Below are positions 1-7,787 of a stretch of DNA of 64,000 bases, in pieces. Source of the stretch: Pseudobutyrivibrio ruminis AD2017 (GTDB lineage Bacteria; Bacillota; Clostridia; Lachnospirales; Lachnospiraceae); assembly GCF_000424305.1 (NCBI RefSeq), contig NZ_AUJQ01000004.1, positions 1 to 64,000 on the forward strand, in the 5' to 3' direction. How positions within the stretch are numbered: position 1 is the first letter of the stretch; each line of letters opens with the position of its first letter. The position numbers were made by a program, and so were the translations under genes. The notes under the pieces were generated by a model. That model was given only the letters and a program-made list of their open reading frames with translations. It had not been told where the DNA came from and did no database searches.

Positions 1-172
<172 letters not shown>

Positions 173-351
173 AAAGTTTAATTCCGAATCAGTATAAAAC
201 TGACTTGTTTACTAATAAAGGTTTCGTTTCATTAAGAAACTTAAATGAATTTCAAGGATACATGTTTTAAAAACTTGTATTAATTCAAGGTTTGTTTCAC
301 TGTTCAGTTATCAATCTTCTCTTTGTTGTTGCCCTCAGCAGCAACTCGTTT

Positions 352-380
352 ATATTATCACGATTGAAGCTTTTTGTCAA
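352..380 (-). promoter_or_regulatory. rRNA promoter, proximal (third of three)
   Basis: On the minus strand there is a perfect -35 TTGACA (375-380), a 17-nt spacer and a -10 TAATAT (352-357). It lies about 180 nt upstream of the 16S 5' end. It has the same layout as the two promoters further upstream, which is typical of tandem rRNA promoters. Confidence 0.85.
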
Positions 381-452
381 CAACTTTTTTATTTATTTTT
401 CTTGAATTTCTCAGAAAACTCAAGTGCTGAGCTCTTGTGAGTCAGCTTGTAA

Positions 453-481
453 ATAGTAACATCTGGATGACTGTTTGTCAA
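453..481 (-). promoter_or_regulatory. rRNA promoter, middle (second of three)
   Basis: The minus strand shows -35 TTGACA (476-481), a 17-nt spacer and -10 TACTAT (453-458). It is about 100 bp upstream of the proximal promoter and in the same orientation, toward the 16S gene. Confidence 0.82.
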
Positions 482-566
482 GCACTTTTTACTATTTTTG
501 TTGTCGCTTTTTGGTCATATTCACAGTCTTGTTGACCGCTTGCTATGCCCTTACGACAGCTTGTTT

Positions 567-595
567 ATAATATCAAACGGACCATAACCTGTCAA
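567..595 (-). promoter_or_regulatory. rRNA promoter, distal (first of three)
   Basis: The minus strand shows -35 TTGACA (590-595), a 17-nt spacer and -10 TATTAT (567-572). The A/T-rich sequence immediately upstream (596-615) could act as an UP element. It begins only 16 nt after the stop codon of the aldolase gene, and I see no terminator between them. Confidence 0.83.
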
Positions 596-611
596 CATCT
601 TTTTGCAATTT

Positions 612-1634
612 TTACAAGATTTTTTTCAGAGCTTCAACAGCGTCATTTTGAGTGGCCCAACTAGTTGCAATTCTGATGACTGTATGAGTGTCATCATACT
701 TCTCCCAGAAGCCATAAGCCACCTCTTTACCAAAGGCTTTTAACTTCGAATTATCCATTACAACAAAGATTTGGTTAGTAGGGTTTGGTACATATAGTTG
801 ATAGCCTTTTTCAACCAATGCTTTTCTAATAGAAGAAGCACATTCTACAGCATGCTTTCCCATCTTCATGTATAAGTCATCTGTAAACAAAGCTGCAAAC
901 TGTATTCCAAGCAATCTGCCCTTAGCAAGCAGTGCACCGTGCTGTTTTATTTGAGTGATCATATGCTTAGGTGTATTTCCTTTTGTGAAAACTACCGCTT
1001 CTCCAAAAAGAGCTCCAACCTTTGTGCCTCCAATGTAAAACACGTCAGACAAAGCTGCTATATCTTTCATGGTTATATCATCAGCTGCTGCAAGCCCATA
1101 GGCGAGTCTGGCTCCATCTATGAATAATGGTATTTCATATTCTCTACATATAGAAGAAATATCCTCAAGCTCTTGTTTAGAATATAAAGTACCGTATTCT
1201 GTTGGGTATGATATGTATACCATTCCAGGATTAACCATGTGCTCTGCGCTCTCGTCAGCATAATGATCTATAAGCATCTGCTTTAATTCTAATGGAGCTA
1301 TTTTGCCATCGTGGCCTGGTATAGTAATAACCTTATGCCCGCTATATTCGATTGCACCTGCTTCATGGACTGCAACATGACCTGTAGCAGCTGCAACTAC
1401 ACCATCACAGTTTGATAGTATAGAATCAATTACAGTTTGGTTAGTTTGGGTTCCTCCTACCAAAAAGTAAATATCTGCATTAGGGCAATTGATATATTGT
1501 CTTATCTTTTCTTTCGCTCTATCACAATAATCGTCCTCGCCATAGCCAGGTGTGGATTCCATGTTAGTTAATGTAAGCGCTTCTAGCACCTTAGGGTGGC
1601 AGCCTTCTGCATAATCACACGAAAAATACAACAT
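612..1634 (-). CDS. Threonine aldolase / beta-eliminating lyase family protein
   Basis: A 340-residue PLP-dependent fold-type I enzyme of the low-specificity threonine aldolase family, which cleaves L-threonine or L-allo-threonine to glycine and acetaldehyde in the cytoplasm. Supporting motifs are an FIDGARLAYGL segment near residue 172 (the Asp that contacts PLP) and GGTKVGALFGEA near residue 205, where Lys is the expected Schiff-base residue. Length fits the family. A GAGGAGG ribosome-binding site precedes the ATG. It stands alone between tRNA-Ser with its terminator and the rRNA promoters. The exact substrate (threonine versus another beta-hydroxy amino acid) cannot be told from sequence. 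Confidence 0.85.
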   Translation of the reverse strand: MLYFSCDYAEGCHPKVLEALTLTNMESTPGYGEDDYCDRAKEKIRQYINCPNADIYFLVGGTQTNQTVIDSILSNCDGVVAAATGHVAVHEAGAIEYSGHKVITIPGHDGKIAPLELKQMLIDHYADESAEHMVNPGMVYISYPTEYGTLYSKQELEDISSICREYEIPLFIDGARLAYGLAAADDITMKDIAALSDVFYIGGTKVGALFGEAVVFTKGNTPKHMITQIKQHGALLAKGRLLGIQFAALFTDDLYMKMGKHAVECASSIRKALVEKGYQLYVPNPTNQIFVVMDNSKLKAFGKEVAYGFWEKYDDTHTVIRIATSWATQNDAVEALKKIL

Positions 1635-1660
1635 AACAAAACCTCCTCAAATATACATAT

Positions 1661-1694
1661 ATACAAAAATAGGCAACCGCTTTCGCGATTGCCT
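1661..1694 (-). terminator. Rho-independent terminator of tRNA-Ser
   Basis: On the minus strand, AGGCAA and TTGCCT arms (1689-1694 and 1671-1676) close a hairpin followed by ATTTTTG. It sits 8 nt beyond the tRNA 3' end and before the aldolase start. Confidence 0.8.
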
Positions 1695-1701
1695 TATGTA
1701 A

Positions 1702-1787
1702 CGCAGAGGGTGGGATTCGAACCCACGCGCCCTTGCGGACAAACGGTTTTCAAGACCGCCTCGTTATGACCACTTCGATACCTCTGC
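1702..1787 (-). tRNA. tRNA-Ser (anticodon UGA)
   Basis: An 86-nt type II tRNA with acceptor GCAGAGG paired to CCTCTGC and discriminator G. The anticodon loop reads CTTGAAA (anticodon TGA). It has an extended variable arm, and a T-arm with GGTTCGAATCC. The 3' CCA is not encoded. It decodes UCA serine codons. Confidence 0.96.
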
Positions 1788-1879
1788 ATGTGTATCTCTC
1801 GAACACGAATAGTATAATATCATCCCACACCTTGGATGTCAATAAAAAACGGGAAGTTTTTTCGAAAAAATATATATTC

Positions 1880-1920
1880 AGAAAATTGCGACAACACTAG
1901 GGTTTTACTAGCGTTATCGC
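1880..1920 (-). terminator. Putative terminator after ispD
   Basis: On the minus strand, 13-nt arms (GCGATAACGCTAG at 1908-1920 and CTAGTGTTGTCGC at 1888-1900, two wobble pairs) form a hairpin with a 7-nt loop followed by a short AATTTTC tail. It lies 9 nt after the ispD stop codon. The U-tract is weak, so efficiency is uncertain. Confidence 0.6.
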
Positions 1921-1928
1921 TTCTTCAT

Positions 1929-2618
1929 TTATCGTTTGTTACGAAGTATTGCCTCACCAAAAGCAACATCCTCTGGAGTAGTGACTTTTATGTTAAGATA
2001 AGAGCCTTCAATCATGTGTACATCATGGTTAGTAGCCTTTTCTACAACCATTGCATCATCAGTAATTGAAGTATCTGCATCAGCAATAACTTTATCGTAT
2101 GCACCACGAATAAGATTATATTCAAAGCACTGTGGAGTTTGAACAATCCACACGTTGCTTCTATCAGGTGTATCTAATACCTTTCTGTGGCTATCAGTTA
2201 TCTTAACTGTATCCTTCGATGGCATACCAACAACACAAGATTCATAAAGTGCTACAGCAGACATGCATCTATGGATGATGTCTATAGATACAAAAGCTCT
2301 TGCACAATCATGAATCAAAACATAACCGTCATTTATAGCCTGTAGGCCTGCGTATACTGAGTTGTAACGTTCTTCTCCGCCCTCAACTATGGCTATACAT
2401 TTATCTATGTGATAGCGCTCAATGATTTCCTTTCGACATTTTTCTACATCTCCAGGGGCAACAACTAACACTATCTGAGTAACCTTACTTTCCTGAAAGG
2501 TTCTTAGACAATGCACCATCAGAGGAGCCCCTCCCATATTCATGTATTGTTTTGGAATATCCTGTTCCATACGCTTGCCACTACCGGCTGCTAAAACTAT
2601 TGCTGTGAATTTGTTCAT
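1929..2618 (-). CDS. ispD: 2-C-methyl-D-erythritol 4-phosphate cytidylyltransferase
   Basis: IspD transfers CMP from CTP to methylerythritol 4-phosphate, the third step of the MEP isoprenoid pathway. The 229-residue length is typical. The N-terminal nucleotide-binding loop is VLAAGSGKRMEQDIPKQYM (residues about 9-27), the HDCARAF motif near residue 104 supplies the metal/CTP-binding Asp, and a C-terminal substrate-binding TTPED segment is present. The gene follows tsaD by a single base, so the two are probably translated from one mRNA. The organism therefore appears to use the MEP route. The call is firm at family level. Confidence 0.95.
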   Translation of the reverse strand: MNKFTAIVLAAGSGKRMEQDIPKQYMNMGGAPLMVHCLRTFQESKVTQIVLVVAPGDVEKCRKEIIERYHIDKCIAIVEGGEERYNSVYAGLQAINDGYVLIHDCARAFVSIDIIHRCMSAVALYESCVVGMPSKDTVKITDSHRKVLDTPDRSNVWIVQTPQCFEYNLIRGAYDKVIADADTSITDDAMVVEKATNHDVHMIEGSYLNIKVTTPEDVAFGEAILRNKR

Positions 2619-2619
2619 T

Positions 2620-3645
2620 TTATCTTTCGCCTAATTTTAAATTTGGTATTGCGTTTAGATCCCAGCCATCACGTTTGCCAGCTAAAAATTCATAGTATGC
2701 TGCTGCACCAATCATAGCTGCATTATCTGTACATAGTATTGGAGATGGGTGGTAGAATTTAACGCCCTTTTCTTCACACATCTTTTCCATTGCCTGACGT
2801 AAAGTTTGGTTAGATGCAACGCCACCTGCAATGGCAAATTTGTCCATGCCAAACTCATCAATAGCTAAAGCTGCATGGTCACATAATGTATCGATTACAG
2901 TCTGCTGGAATGAAGCTGCAATATCTTTATCGTTTATTGTTTCGCCCTTCATTTGAGCGCCGTTGATGTAGTTGAGTACCTGTGATTTAAGTCCACTAAA
3001 TGAAAAATCATAGACTCCATCTGATACCTTAGGTCTTGTGAAGGTGATAGCCTGTGGATTGCCTTCGTGGGCAGCCTTTTCAATCTTTGGACCACCTGGA
3101 TATCCCAAGCCTATTGCACGTGCCACCTTATCAAAAGCCTCACCTGCTGCATCGTCTCTTGTACGTCCTAAGATTTCGTATTTACCATAATCTACTACTC
3201 TTACAAGATGAGTATGACCACCTGATACTACAAGACATAAGAAAGGTGGCTCTAAATCTTTGTTTTCGATATAGTTAGCACTAATGTGTCCTTCGATATG
3301 ATGTACACCAATAAGTGGTAATCCCTGTGCAAAAGCAATAGCCTTCGCTTCAGCTACACCTACTAAGAGTGCACCAACCAAACCAGGGCCATAGGTAACA
3401 GCTATAGCATCCATGTCTTCTAAGCCCATGTCTGCATCTTCAAGAGCCTGTTCTATAACCTGATTAATTCTTTCTATATGCTTTCTTGATGCGATTTCTG
3501 GAACAACTCCACCGTATAGAGTGTGGAGCGGTATCTGAGTAGATATGACGTTACTTCTAACATCTCTTCCGTTAACAACAACTGCTGCTGCGGTTTCATC
3601 GCAGGAGCTTTCTATTGCAAGTATTTTTATTTCTTTAGTATCCAT
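2620..3645 (-). CDS. tsaD: tRNA N6-threonylcarbamoyladenosine synthase subunit TsaD
   Basis: TsaD (Kae1/YgjD/Gcp family) transfers the threonylcarbamoyl group to A37 of ANN-decoding tRNAs, working with TsaB and TsaE. The 341 residues carry the ASKHA-fold start [15 protein letters not shown] (residues 9-23), the metal-binding HHIEGH motif near residue 116, the SGGHTH loop near 141 and the AGGVASN motif near 274. Its partners tsaB and tsaE lie about 2-4 kb upstream on the same strand, separated by rnz, a hypothetical gene and a palindromic repeat. A GAGG site precedes the ATG, and the first codons overlap the end of the upstream gene. Confidence 0.97.
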   Translation of the reverse strand: MDTKEIKILAIESSCDETAAAVVVNGRDVRSNVISTQIPLHTLYGGVVPEIASRKHIERINQVIEQALEDADMGLEDMDAIAVTYGPGLVGALLVGVAEAKAIAFAQGLPLIGVHHIEGHISANYIENKDLEPPFLCLVVSGGHTHLVRVVDYGKYEILGRTRDDAAGEAFDKVARAIGLGYPGGPKIEKAAHEGNPQAITFTRPKVSDGVYDFSFSGLKSQVLNYINGAQMKGETINDKDIAASFQQTVIDTLCDHAALAIDEFGMDKFAIAGGVASNQTLRQAMEKMCEEKGVKFYHPSPILCTDNAAMIGAAAYYEFLAGKRDGWDLNAIPNLKLGER

Positions 3646-4219
3646 TTACTTCGTCCTCTGTAGACAGCCTCCATGTAAGGATTTTCCAATTACCGTTGGA
3701 ATCCTTTCTAAGGCAAAAATCTTCGTAGGTTCTATCGTAAGTGCTGCCTTCCCTGATGAAATAGTAAGTAGAAAGGAAAGCGCAGTCGTATCCATTAACC
3801 TTTTTGTATTGAACCTCGTTTGAATCACTTACTGTGCTAGAAACGATGACTCTGTTACGATTTTTATAATCCTCTATCTCAAGAGAAAGTGATGCGAGAT
3901 AAGTATCCTTTGGATTGTATTTAAGGAGCTCATCATCCATAAGCATTCTAGCCTGTTCGGCCATTTTTTCAAGTTCCTCTTGAGTATAATCCTCTGCATA
4001 ATAGGCTGAAATTATTCGGTTGTACCATTTTACCACTGCCCTTGGTGTGGCAGGATATTCCTTAGTAAAATTCTTTGATGTAATAGCTTGAACTTCTGAA
4101 AGTTCAACGTTTGATTCTGATGAAGCAGAATCGTTTCGGCGTGACAAATACGCATAGTACCCCACAATAAGTGTCACCATACAGATTATTGCAATTCCTA
4201 TTCGTATCGCCTTTTTCAT
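3635..4219 (-). CDS. Hypothetical membrane-anchored protein (resembles DUF6715)
   Basis: A 194-residue protein with one N-terminal transmembrane helix (residues about 5-22, charged MKKAIR start) followed by a soluble, probably extracytoplasmic domain rich in Asp/Glu and Tyr. The ATG at 4219 is chosen over an in-frame upstream start because GGAGGAG sits directly before it, inside the 3' end of rnz. The C-terminal part ([18 protein letters not shown]) looks like an NTF2/SnoaL-type lipoprotein fold. I associate it from memory with the lachnospiral DUF6715 family, which has no known function. It overlaps tsaD by 11 nt, so the three genes are translationally coupled. Confidence 0.7.
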   Translation of the reverse strand: MKKAIRIGIAIICMVTLIVGYYAYLSRRNDSASSESNVELSEVQAITSKNFTKEYPATPRAVVKWYNRIISAYYAEDYTQEELEKMAEQARMLMDDELLKYNPKDTYLASLSLEIEDYKNRNRVIVSSTVSDSNEVQYKKVNGYDCAFLSTYYFIREGSTYDRTYEDFCLRKDSNGNWKILTWRLSTEDEVNGY

Positions 4220-4220
4220 A

Positions 4221-5132
4221 TTACTCCTCCGCAAAATCAAGTTCTAAGAACTTGCCGTCTTCCCCCAAATAAGCCTGTGGAAAAATATCACAGACTGCTT
4301 TCATGTATCTTTTATGCCCCGTCATTGATGGCGAAAAATGTGTAAGCCAAAGCTCTTTTACATCTGCATCCTTTGCAACTTTAGCTGCCTCGTAGAAAGT
4401 CATGTGCTTGTTCTGACGAGCCTTTGCAAGCTTATCTTCTTCGGCATACATGCCTTCGCAGATAAATAAATCCGATTTCTTAGCTGCTTCCACCAGCGAT
4501 TTAGTTGGTCTGGTGTCTGTGCAATATGTAACCTTAAGGCCCTTTCTGGCGCTGCCCATAACCATATCCGGTGTATAGGTTTTGCCTTCAAACTCAACTG
4601 TGTTTCCTTTTTGAAGTGGATTCCAGAGAGTTACTGGAAGGCCAAGGTCTCTAGCTGTTTCTACATCGAATCTTCCCTTTCTAGGAATATCGACTGAATA
4701 ACCATAACATAAAACATTATGGTTAACCTTAAATGCATGAATATGATAGCCTAGGATTTCGAAATATTCTTCATCCTGCTGCAATTCATGAAACTTTATC
4801 TCAAAGGGTAGCTCTGGGGCAATCACTCTTAAGGAGTTGACTACTCGCTCTAGCCCTTTTGGACCGACAATTGTTACCGGCTCTGTTCTATCGGAGTTAC
4901 CCATAGAAAGTAAAAAGCCTGGTAAGCCGCTGACGTGGTCTGCATGATAATGGGTGAGACAAATCAACGAGATTGGATTTGGGGAGAAGCCTGCTTCTCG
5001 CAGTGCTACCTGTGTTCCCTCGCCACAATCTATAAGTAAGCCTTCGCCATTAAATCTTAATAAGCATGAGGTCAGCCATCTATTAGGAAGAGGCATCATG
5101 CCTGCTGTTCCCAACAAACAAACATCTAACAT
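4221..5132 (-). CDS. rnz: Ribonuclease Z
   Basis: RNase Z is the metallo-beta-lactamase-fold endonuclease that trims the 3' ends of tRNA precursors. The 303-residue length fits the short bacterial form. The zinc motif HYHADHVSGLPG (residues about 62-73) is complete, further metal His/Asp residues are in the CTDTRP region (near 207) and the LTHFSPS region (near 265). Because the two tRNA genes in this window do not encode CCA, a 3' endonuclease of this kind is needed for their maturation. A palindromic repeat fills the space before its start codon. Confidence 0.95.
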   Translation of the reverse strand: MLDVCLLGTAGMMPLPNRWLTSCLLRFNGEGLLIDCGEGTQVALREAGFSPNPISLICLTHYHADHVSGLPGFLLSMGNSDRTEPVTIVGPKGLERVVNSLRVIAPELPFEIKFHELQQDEEYFEILGYHIHAFKVNHNVLCYGYSVDIPRKGRFDVETARDLGLPVTLWNPLQKGNTVEFEGKTYTPDMVMGSARKGLKVTYCTDTRPTKSLVEAAKKSDLFICEGMYAEEDKLAKARQNKHMTFYEAAKVAKDADVKELWLTHFSPSMTGHKRYMKAVCDIFPQAYLGEDGKFLELDFAEE

Positions 5133-5164
5133 CTATAAATCCTTTCAAGTTACTCAAATAATTA

Positions 5165-5372
5165 GTCTTTCTCTCGCTTGTTACGCTCACAATATTATAT
5201 ACTCTTTCAGTCGCTAAGATGCTCCTTACAGAGTATATAATATTGTGAACTACAAGCTATTTTTACTCTTCTAATGTAGGCAGAATTTAATATACGCTCA
5301 GTCGCTAAGATGCTCCTTGCAGAGTATATTACATTGTTAGCTACAAGCTACTTTTACACTTCTTATGCAGGC
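5165..5372. repeat. Nested palindromic repeat, copy A
   Basis: Between rimI and rnz lies an imperfect dyad. A perfect 18-bp inverted repeat (5188-5205 with 5230-5247) encloses a 24-nt loop containing CAGTCGCTAAGATGCTCCTT. A second, shorter hairpin with the same loop and arms AATATAC/GTATATT follows at about 5290-5330. The flanks (AGTCTTT..CTCGC..GTTACGCTC on the left, CTACAAGCTAttttTAC on the right) match the arms of the larger repeat at 21359-21600. No coding potential is evident. This is a dispersed, non-coding repeat of unknown role. Confidence 0.8.
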
Positions 5373-5390
5373 ACAAATTTTGTTTACGCT

Positions 5391-5837
5391 TTATTCCTCC
5401 ATACGGTATGACATGCAGATTGCATCCTCGATGGGGTTGGAATAGAAGTATTTGCGTTTGCCGATTTCTTCGAAGCCTAGACTATCGTATAGGGTGCGGG
5501 CTGGGGTGTTGGAAACTCGGACTTCTAAAAATACTGTGTCTACTTTTTGGGATTGTAGTTGGTCAAAGGCGTAGTGCAAGAGAGCTTTAGCTATTCCCCT
5601 TTTGCGATAGGCTTCGGCCACTACAATATCTGGAAGTTCCGATTCTGGTGGTGTTAGGTAAAACACTGCAAAGCCTGCTATAGCATCATCCTCAGAGGCC
5701 ACGACTACAAATGCGTGGTCTGAGTGAATCGCTTCTAAGTAATTATCCTTGTGCCATGGGTTTGACATGGCTGATTCTTCTATAGCAACGATTGCATCTA
5801 CATCGGAATCGGTAGCGTATCTATATGTAAGAGCCAT
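5391..5837 (-). CDS. rimI: Ribosomal protein S18 alanine N-acetyltransferase
   Basis: A 148-residue GNAT acetyltransferase of the RimI family, which acetylates the N-terminal alanine of ribosomal protein S18 using acetyl-CoA. The acetyl-CoA-binding loop is VAEAYRKRGIAKALL (residues about 73-87, Q/RxxGxG/A form) and the SNTPARTLYDSLGFEEIGKRKYY-like C-terminal motif (near residue 109-129) is characteristic of RimI. It overlaps tsaB by one base (stop/start), and tsaB-rimI linkage is common in bacteria. Other GNAT substrates cannot be excluded, but the context strongly favours RimI. Confidence 0.88.
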   Translation of the reverse strand: MALTYRYATDSDVDAIVAIEESAMSNPWHKDNYLEAIHSDHAFVVVASEDDAIAGFAVFYLTPPESELPDIVVAEAYRKRGIAKALLHYAFDQLQSQKVDTVFLEVRVSNTPARTLYDSLGFEEIGKRKYFYSNPIEDAICMSYRMEE

Positions 5838-6547
5838 TAGGCTTTTCCTTCCTTTTCAAGACGCTCTCTTTCTGCCTGAGATAATCTAAGGTATTCAGGG
5901 CGGTGTTCAGCTGCTGTATCGCATTCGCCGTTCTTGTAATAAATCATACCAAGTGAAGCAACTGATGAAGCGTGCTGTCTGTTAAGATGTGCTGGTGCAA
6001 ATCTGTATGGAACAGTAATTAATTCTGCGATGAGATCCTTGAATACAGGAACTCCATCGCCAAGAAAAGTAACCGCCTTACCTCTTTCGTTAATATCTGC
6101 AGCTATTTCATGGAAATCTACTGCACACTGAGGGCGCTCAACCTTAAAGCTTCCATCCTCTGCAAAGGAATATAAGCCTGTGTAGACCTGGCCCCTTCTG
6201 GCATCCATGATAGGGCAGATTATTCCACTGTTTCCCCACATGTTAAATGCTATGGCATCAACTGTTGGAACGGAAACGATAGGAAGTCCTAAGGATAATC
6301 CTATTCCCTTTGCAGTAGCTGATGCTATACGAAGTCCTGTGAATGAACCAGGGCCTGCTGCAACTGCTATTGCATCTATCTGGTTTAAGTCTAATTCAAT
6401 CATTTTAGAAAGCTCATCTAGCATTGGAAGCAATGTCTGAGAATGAGTCTTTTTGTAGCCAGTAGTGTATTCTCCTACTAAATTATCATCCTCTACAACT
6501 GCAACTGATGCAACTAAGCCTGAACCGTCTATTCCTAATATCTTCAT
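5837..6547 (-). CDS. tsaB: tRNA threonylcarbamoyladenosine biosynthesis protein TsaB
   Basis: TsaB is the non-catalytic ASKHA-fold partner of TsaD in t6A synthesis. The 236-residue protein begins ILGIDGSGLVASVAVV and carries the signature AAGPGSFTGLRIASATAKG (residues about 64-82). The gene sits between tsaE (2 bp apart) and rimI (1-bp overlap), so tsaE-tsaB-rimI are clearly one transcription unit. The typical DTS start motif is IDGS here, a small variation. The t6A pathway also needs TsaC/YwlC, which is not in this window. Confidence 0.95.
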   Translation of the reverse strand: MKILGIDGSGLVASVAVVEDDNLVGEYTTGYKKTHSQTLLPMLDELSKMIELDLNQIDAIAVAAGPGSFTGLRIASATAKGIGLSLGLPIVSVPTVDAIAFNMWGNSGIICPIMDARRGQVYTGLYSFAEDGSFKVERPQCAVDFHEIAADINERGKAVTFLGDGVPVFKDLIAELITVPYRFAPAHLNRQHASSVASLGMIYYKNGECDTAAEHRPEYLRLSQAERERLEKEGKA

Positions 6548-6548
6548 T

Positions 6549-6980
6549 TTAAATGCTCTCTATCGTAATCTTGCGATAGTCAAATCCTTTTTCTAAATTT
6601 TTCTCTATGGTAACACGTGTATAGCTTTCTGGCAAAATATCTTCAATGAGGTTAGCCCATTCGATAAGAGATACGCCGTCACCATAGATGTAATCCTCAT
6701 ATCCGATTTCATCCATCTCTTCGATATCGCCTATACGATATACGTCGAAATGATAAAATGGCAATCTGCCTGTGTCATACACCTGAACTATTGTAAATGT
6801 AGGGCTGCAGATTGGTTCGTCAATCTGAAGACCTTTAGCAAAGCCCTGGGTGAAGACTGTTTTGCCAACGCCTAAATCTCCTATGAGAGTGAACACCTGA
6901 CCAGGTACTGACTGTTCAGCAAGCTTAATGCCAAGTGCTTCTGTTTCTTCTGGTGAATTGGTTTCGATTATTTTAGTCAT
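6549..6980 (-). CDS. tsaE: tRNA threonylcarbamoyladenosine biosynthesis ATPase TsaE
   Basis: TsaE is the small P-loop ATPase that resets the TsaB-TsaD complex during t6A synthesis. The 143 residues contain the Walker A motif GDLGVGKT (about 34-41), the SPTFTIVQVYD segment (near 58-68) and the FYHFDVYRI motif (near 74-82) with the conserved Asp. Its start overlaps the end of ycxB by 4 nt, and it is followed after 1 nt by tsaB. Confidence 0.95.
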   Translation of the reverse strand: MTKIIETNSPEETEALGIKLAEQSVPGQVFTLIGDLGVGKTVFTQGFAKGLQIDEPICSPTFTIVQVYDTGRLPFYHFDVYRIGDIEEMDEIGYEDYIYGDGVSLIEWANLIEDILPESYTRVTIEKNLEKGFDYRKITIESI

Positions 6981-7483
6981 TTTATTTGTAATTTATAATC
7001 CTCTACATGTGATTTGATAAAGTTAACTGTTTCATCGTATTGAGACTGGATGTCTGTTATAGGGATGATGTATGCATTAACTCTGTTACTGTAAATTAAG
7101 AGATATCCCTTCCAGGTGGAAATCTTGTAAACATATTCCCATGGCAGAACCGCTGGTTCGTCAGCCGATGGAGAAGAAATGTAGATTCCATCATCTTTGA
7201 GTTCGTATGTAATAGGATATGAAAAGACCTCCTGCTGCATCTGAGCCTTTACTCGAAGCTTTAAAGAAAGAGGTATATACATCAAAAAGATGATAGCTAA
7301 AAGAGGATAAAACACCTTATATAATGGTGATAAAACTGAAAATCTAAGTATCCAAACTACAATCAGCAGAACGAATAAAACTACTGATAGGATTCCCTGC
7401 GAACCGCTGTAGGAATGGTGTAGATTGAACCTATATAAGTCTTCCTCTTTTATTTTTACACTGAATTTAATATTCTGTCCCAT
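6977..7483 (-). CDS. YcxB-like membrane protein
   Basis: A 168-residue protein with two adjacent hydrophobic segments (residues about 31-48 and 54-73) and a C-terminal cytoplasmic domain containing the pattern seen in the YcxB-like family: VLPWEYVYKISTWKGYLLIY near residue 115, then IIPITDI. Function is unknown. It is the first gene of the ycxB-tsaE-tsaB-rimI run and overlaps tsaE by 4 nt. A terminator and a consensus promoter lie upstream (7530-7656), so it may be governed by an attenuated leader. Confidence 0.75.
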   Translation of the reverse strand: MGQNIKFSVKIKEEDLYRFNLHHSYSGSQGILSVVLFVLLIVVWILRFSVLSPLYKVFYPLLAIIFLMYIPLSLKLRVKAQMQQEVFSYPITYELKDDGIYISSPSADEPAVLPWEYVYKISTWKGYLLIYSNRVNAYIIPITDIQSQYDETVNFIKSHVEDYKLQIK

Positions 7484-7529
7484 ATTCCATTAATCTCCCA
7501 ATTATTTTTTATTTTATCATATTTTTGAA

Positions 7530-7621
7530 GAAAATAAAAATAGAGCGAGTCGAAACCCCTAACGACTCGCTCTTATCCCATTTCTCCTAAAAAGCACATT
7601 GGCTGTAACTTTCTCTAACTG
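7530..7621 (-). ncRNA. Short terminated transcript: small RNA or attenuated leader
   Basis: A minus-strand unit of about 90 nt runs from the expected start of a consensus promoter (7628-7656) to a strong intrinsic terminator. The terminator has perfect 11-bp arms (AGAGCGAGTCG at 7563-7573 on the minus strand, pairing with CGACTCGCTCT at 7542-7552) with a 10-nt loop followed by ATTTTTATTTT. The middle contains AGGAGAAATGGGATAA, an SD-like motif followed by a two-codon reading frame, which is probably fortuitous. It ends 47 nt before ycxB, so it is either a free small RNA or a leader whose terminator controls ycxB-tsaE-tsaB-rimI. No known family was recognised. Confidence 0.6.
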
Positions 7622-7627
7622 ATATAC

Positions 7628-7656
7628 AGTATAGGAGTATTGGTGATAATTGTCAA
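7628..7656 (-). promoter_or_regulatory. Consensus sigma-A promoter of the 7.6-kb transcript
   Basis: The minus strand has a perfect -35 TTGACA (7651-7656), a 17-nt spacer and -10 TATACT (7628-7633). About 35 bp upstream is the palindrome AATTGTTACAATT (about 7690-7702) inside a longer imperfect TTGAA..TTCAA dyad, a possible operator. Confidence 0.78.
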
Positions 7657-7741
7657 TCAAAAAGACTGTTTGCATACACATTTTGTTGAATTGTAACAAT
7701 TTCAACATATTATTTATGTATATGATTACAATAAGGATACA

Positions 7742-7787
7742 CCCTCATCCGTCTGCTGCGCAGACACCTTCTCCCAGAGGGAGAAGG
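7742..7787. repeat. Two-hairpin repeat, copy 1
   Basis: Read on the plus strand: CCCTCATCC, hairpin GTCTGC-tgc-GCAGAC (7751-7765), short linker, hairpin CCTTCTCCC-aga-GGGAGAAGG (7767-7787), then CTATTTTTTA. The tex stop codon (7788-7790) abuts the base of the second hairpin. Related copies occur at 11084-11134 and 15191-15238 with different stem sequences but the same architecture. The T-run is on the plus strand, where there is no gene to terminate. Confidence 0.85.

Noticed and set aside
3545-3823. Plus-strand 92-codon reading frame across the tsaD start
   Set aside because: It is antisense to tsaD and its neighbour, has no SD and no recognisable domain, so it is a shadow frame.
5165-5372. 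IS element or MITE with target duplication
   Set aside because: No transposase reading frame and no clear target-site duplication could be seen; recorded as a palindromic repeat only.
7742-7787. Simple Rho-independent terminator of tex
   Set aside because: On the tex strand no U-tract follows the hairpins; the T-run is on the opposite strand. The common architecture at three loci points to a repeat family.
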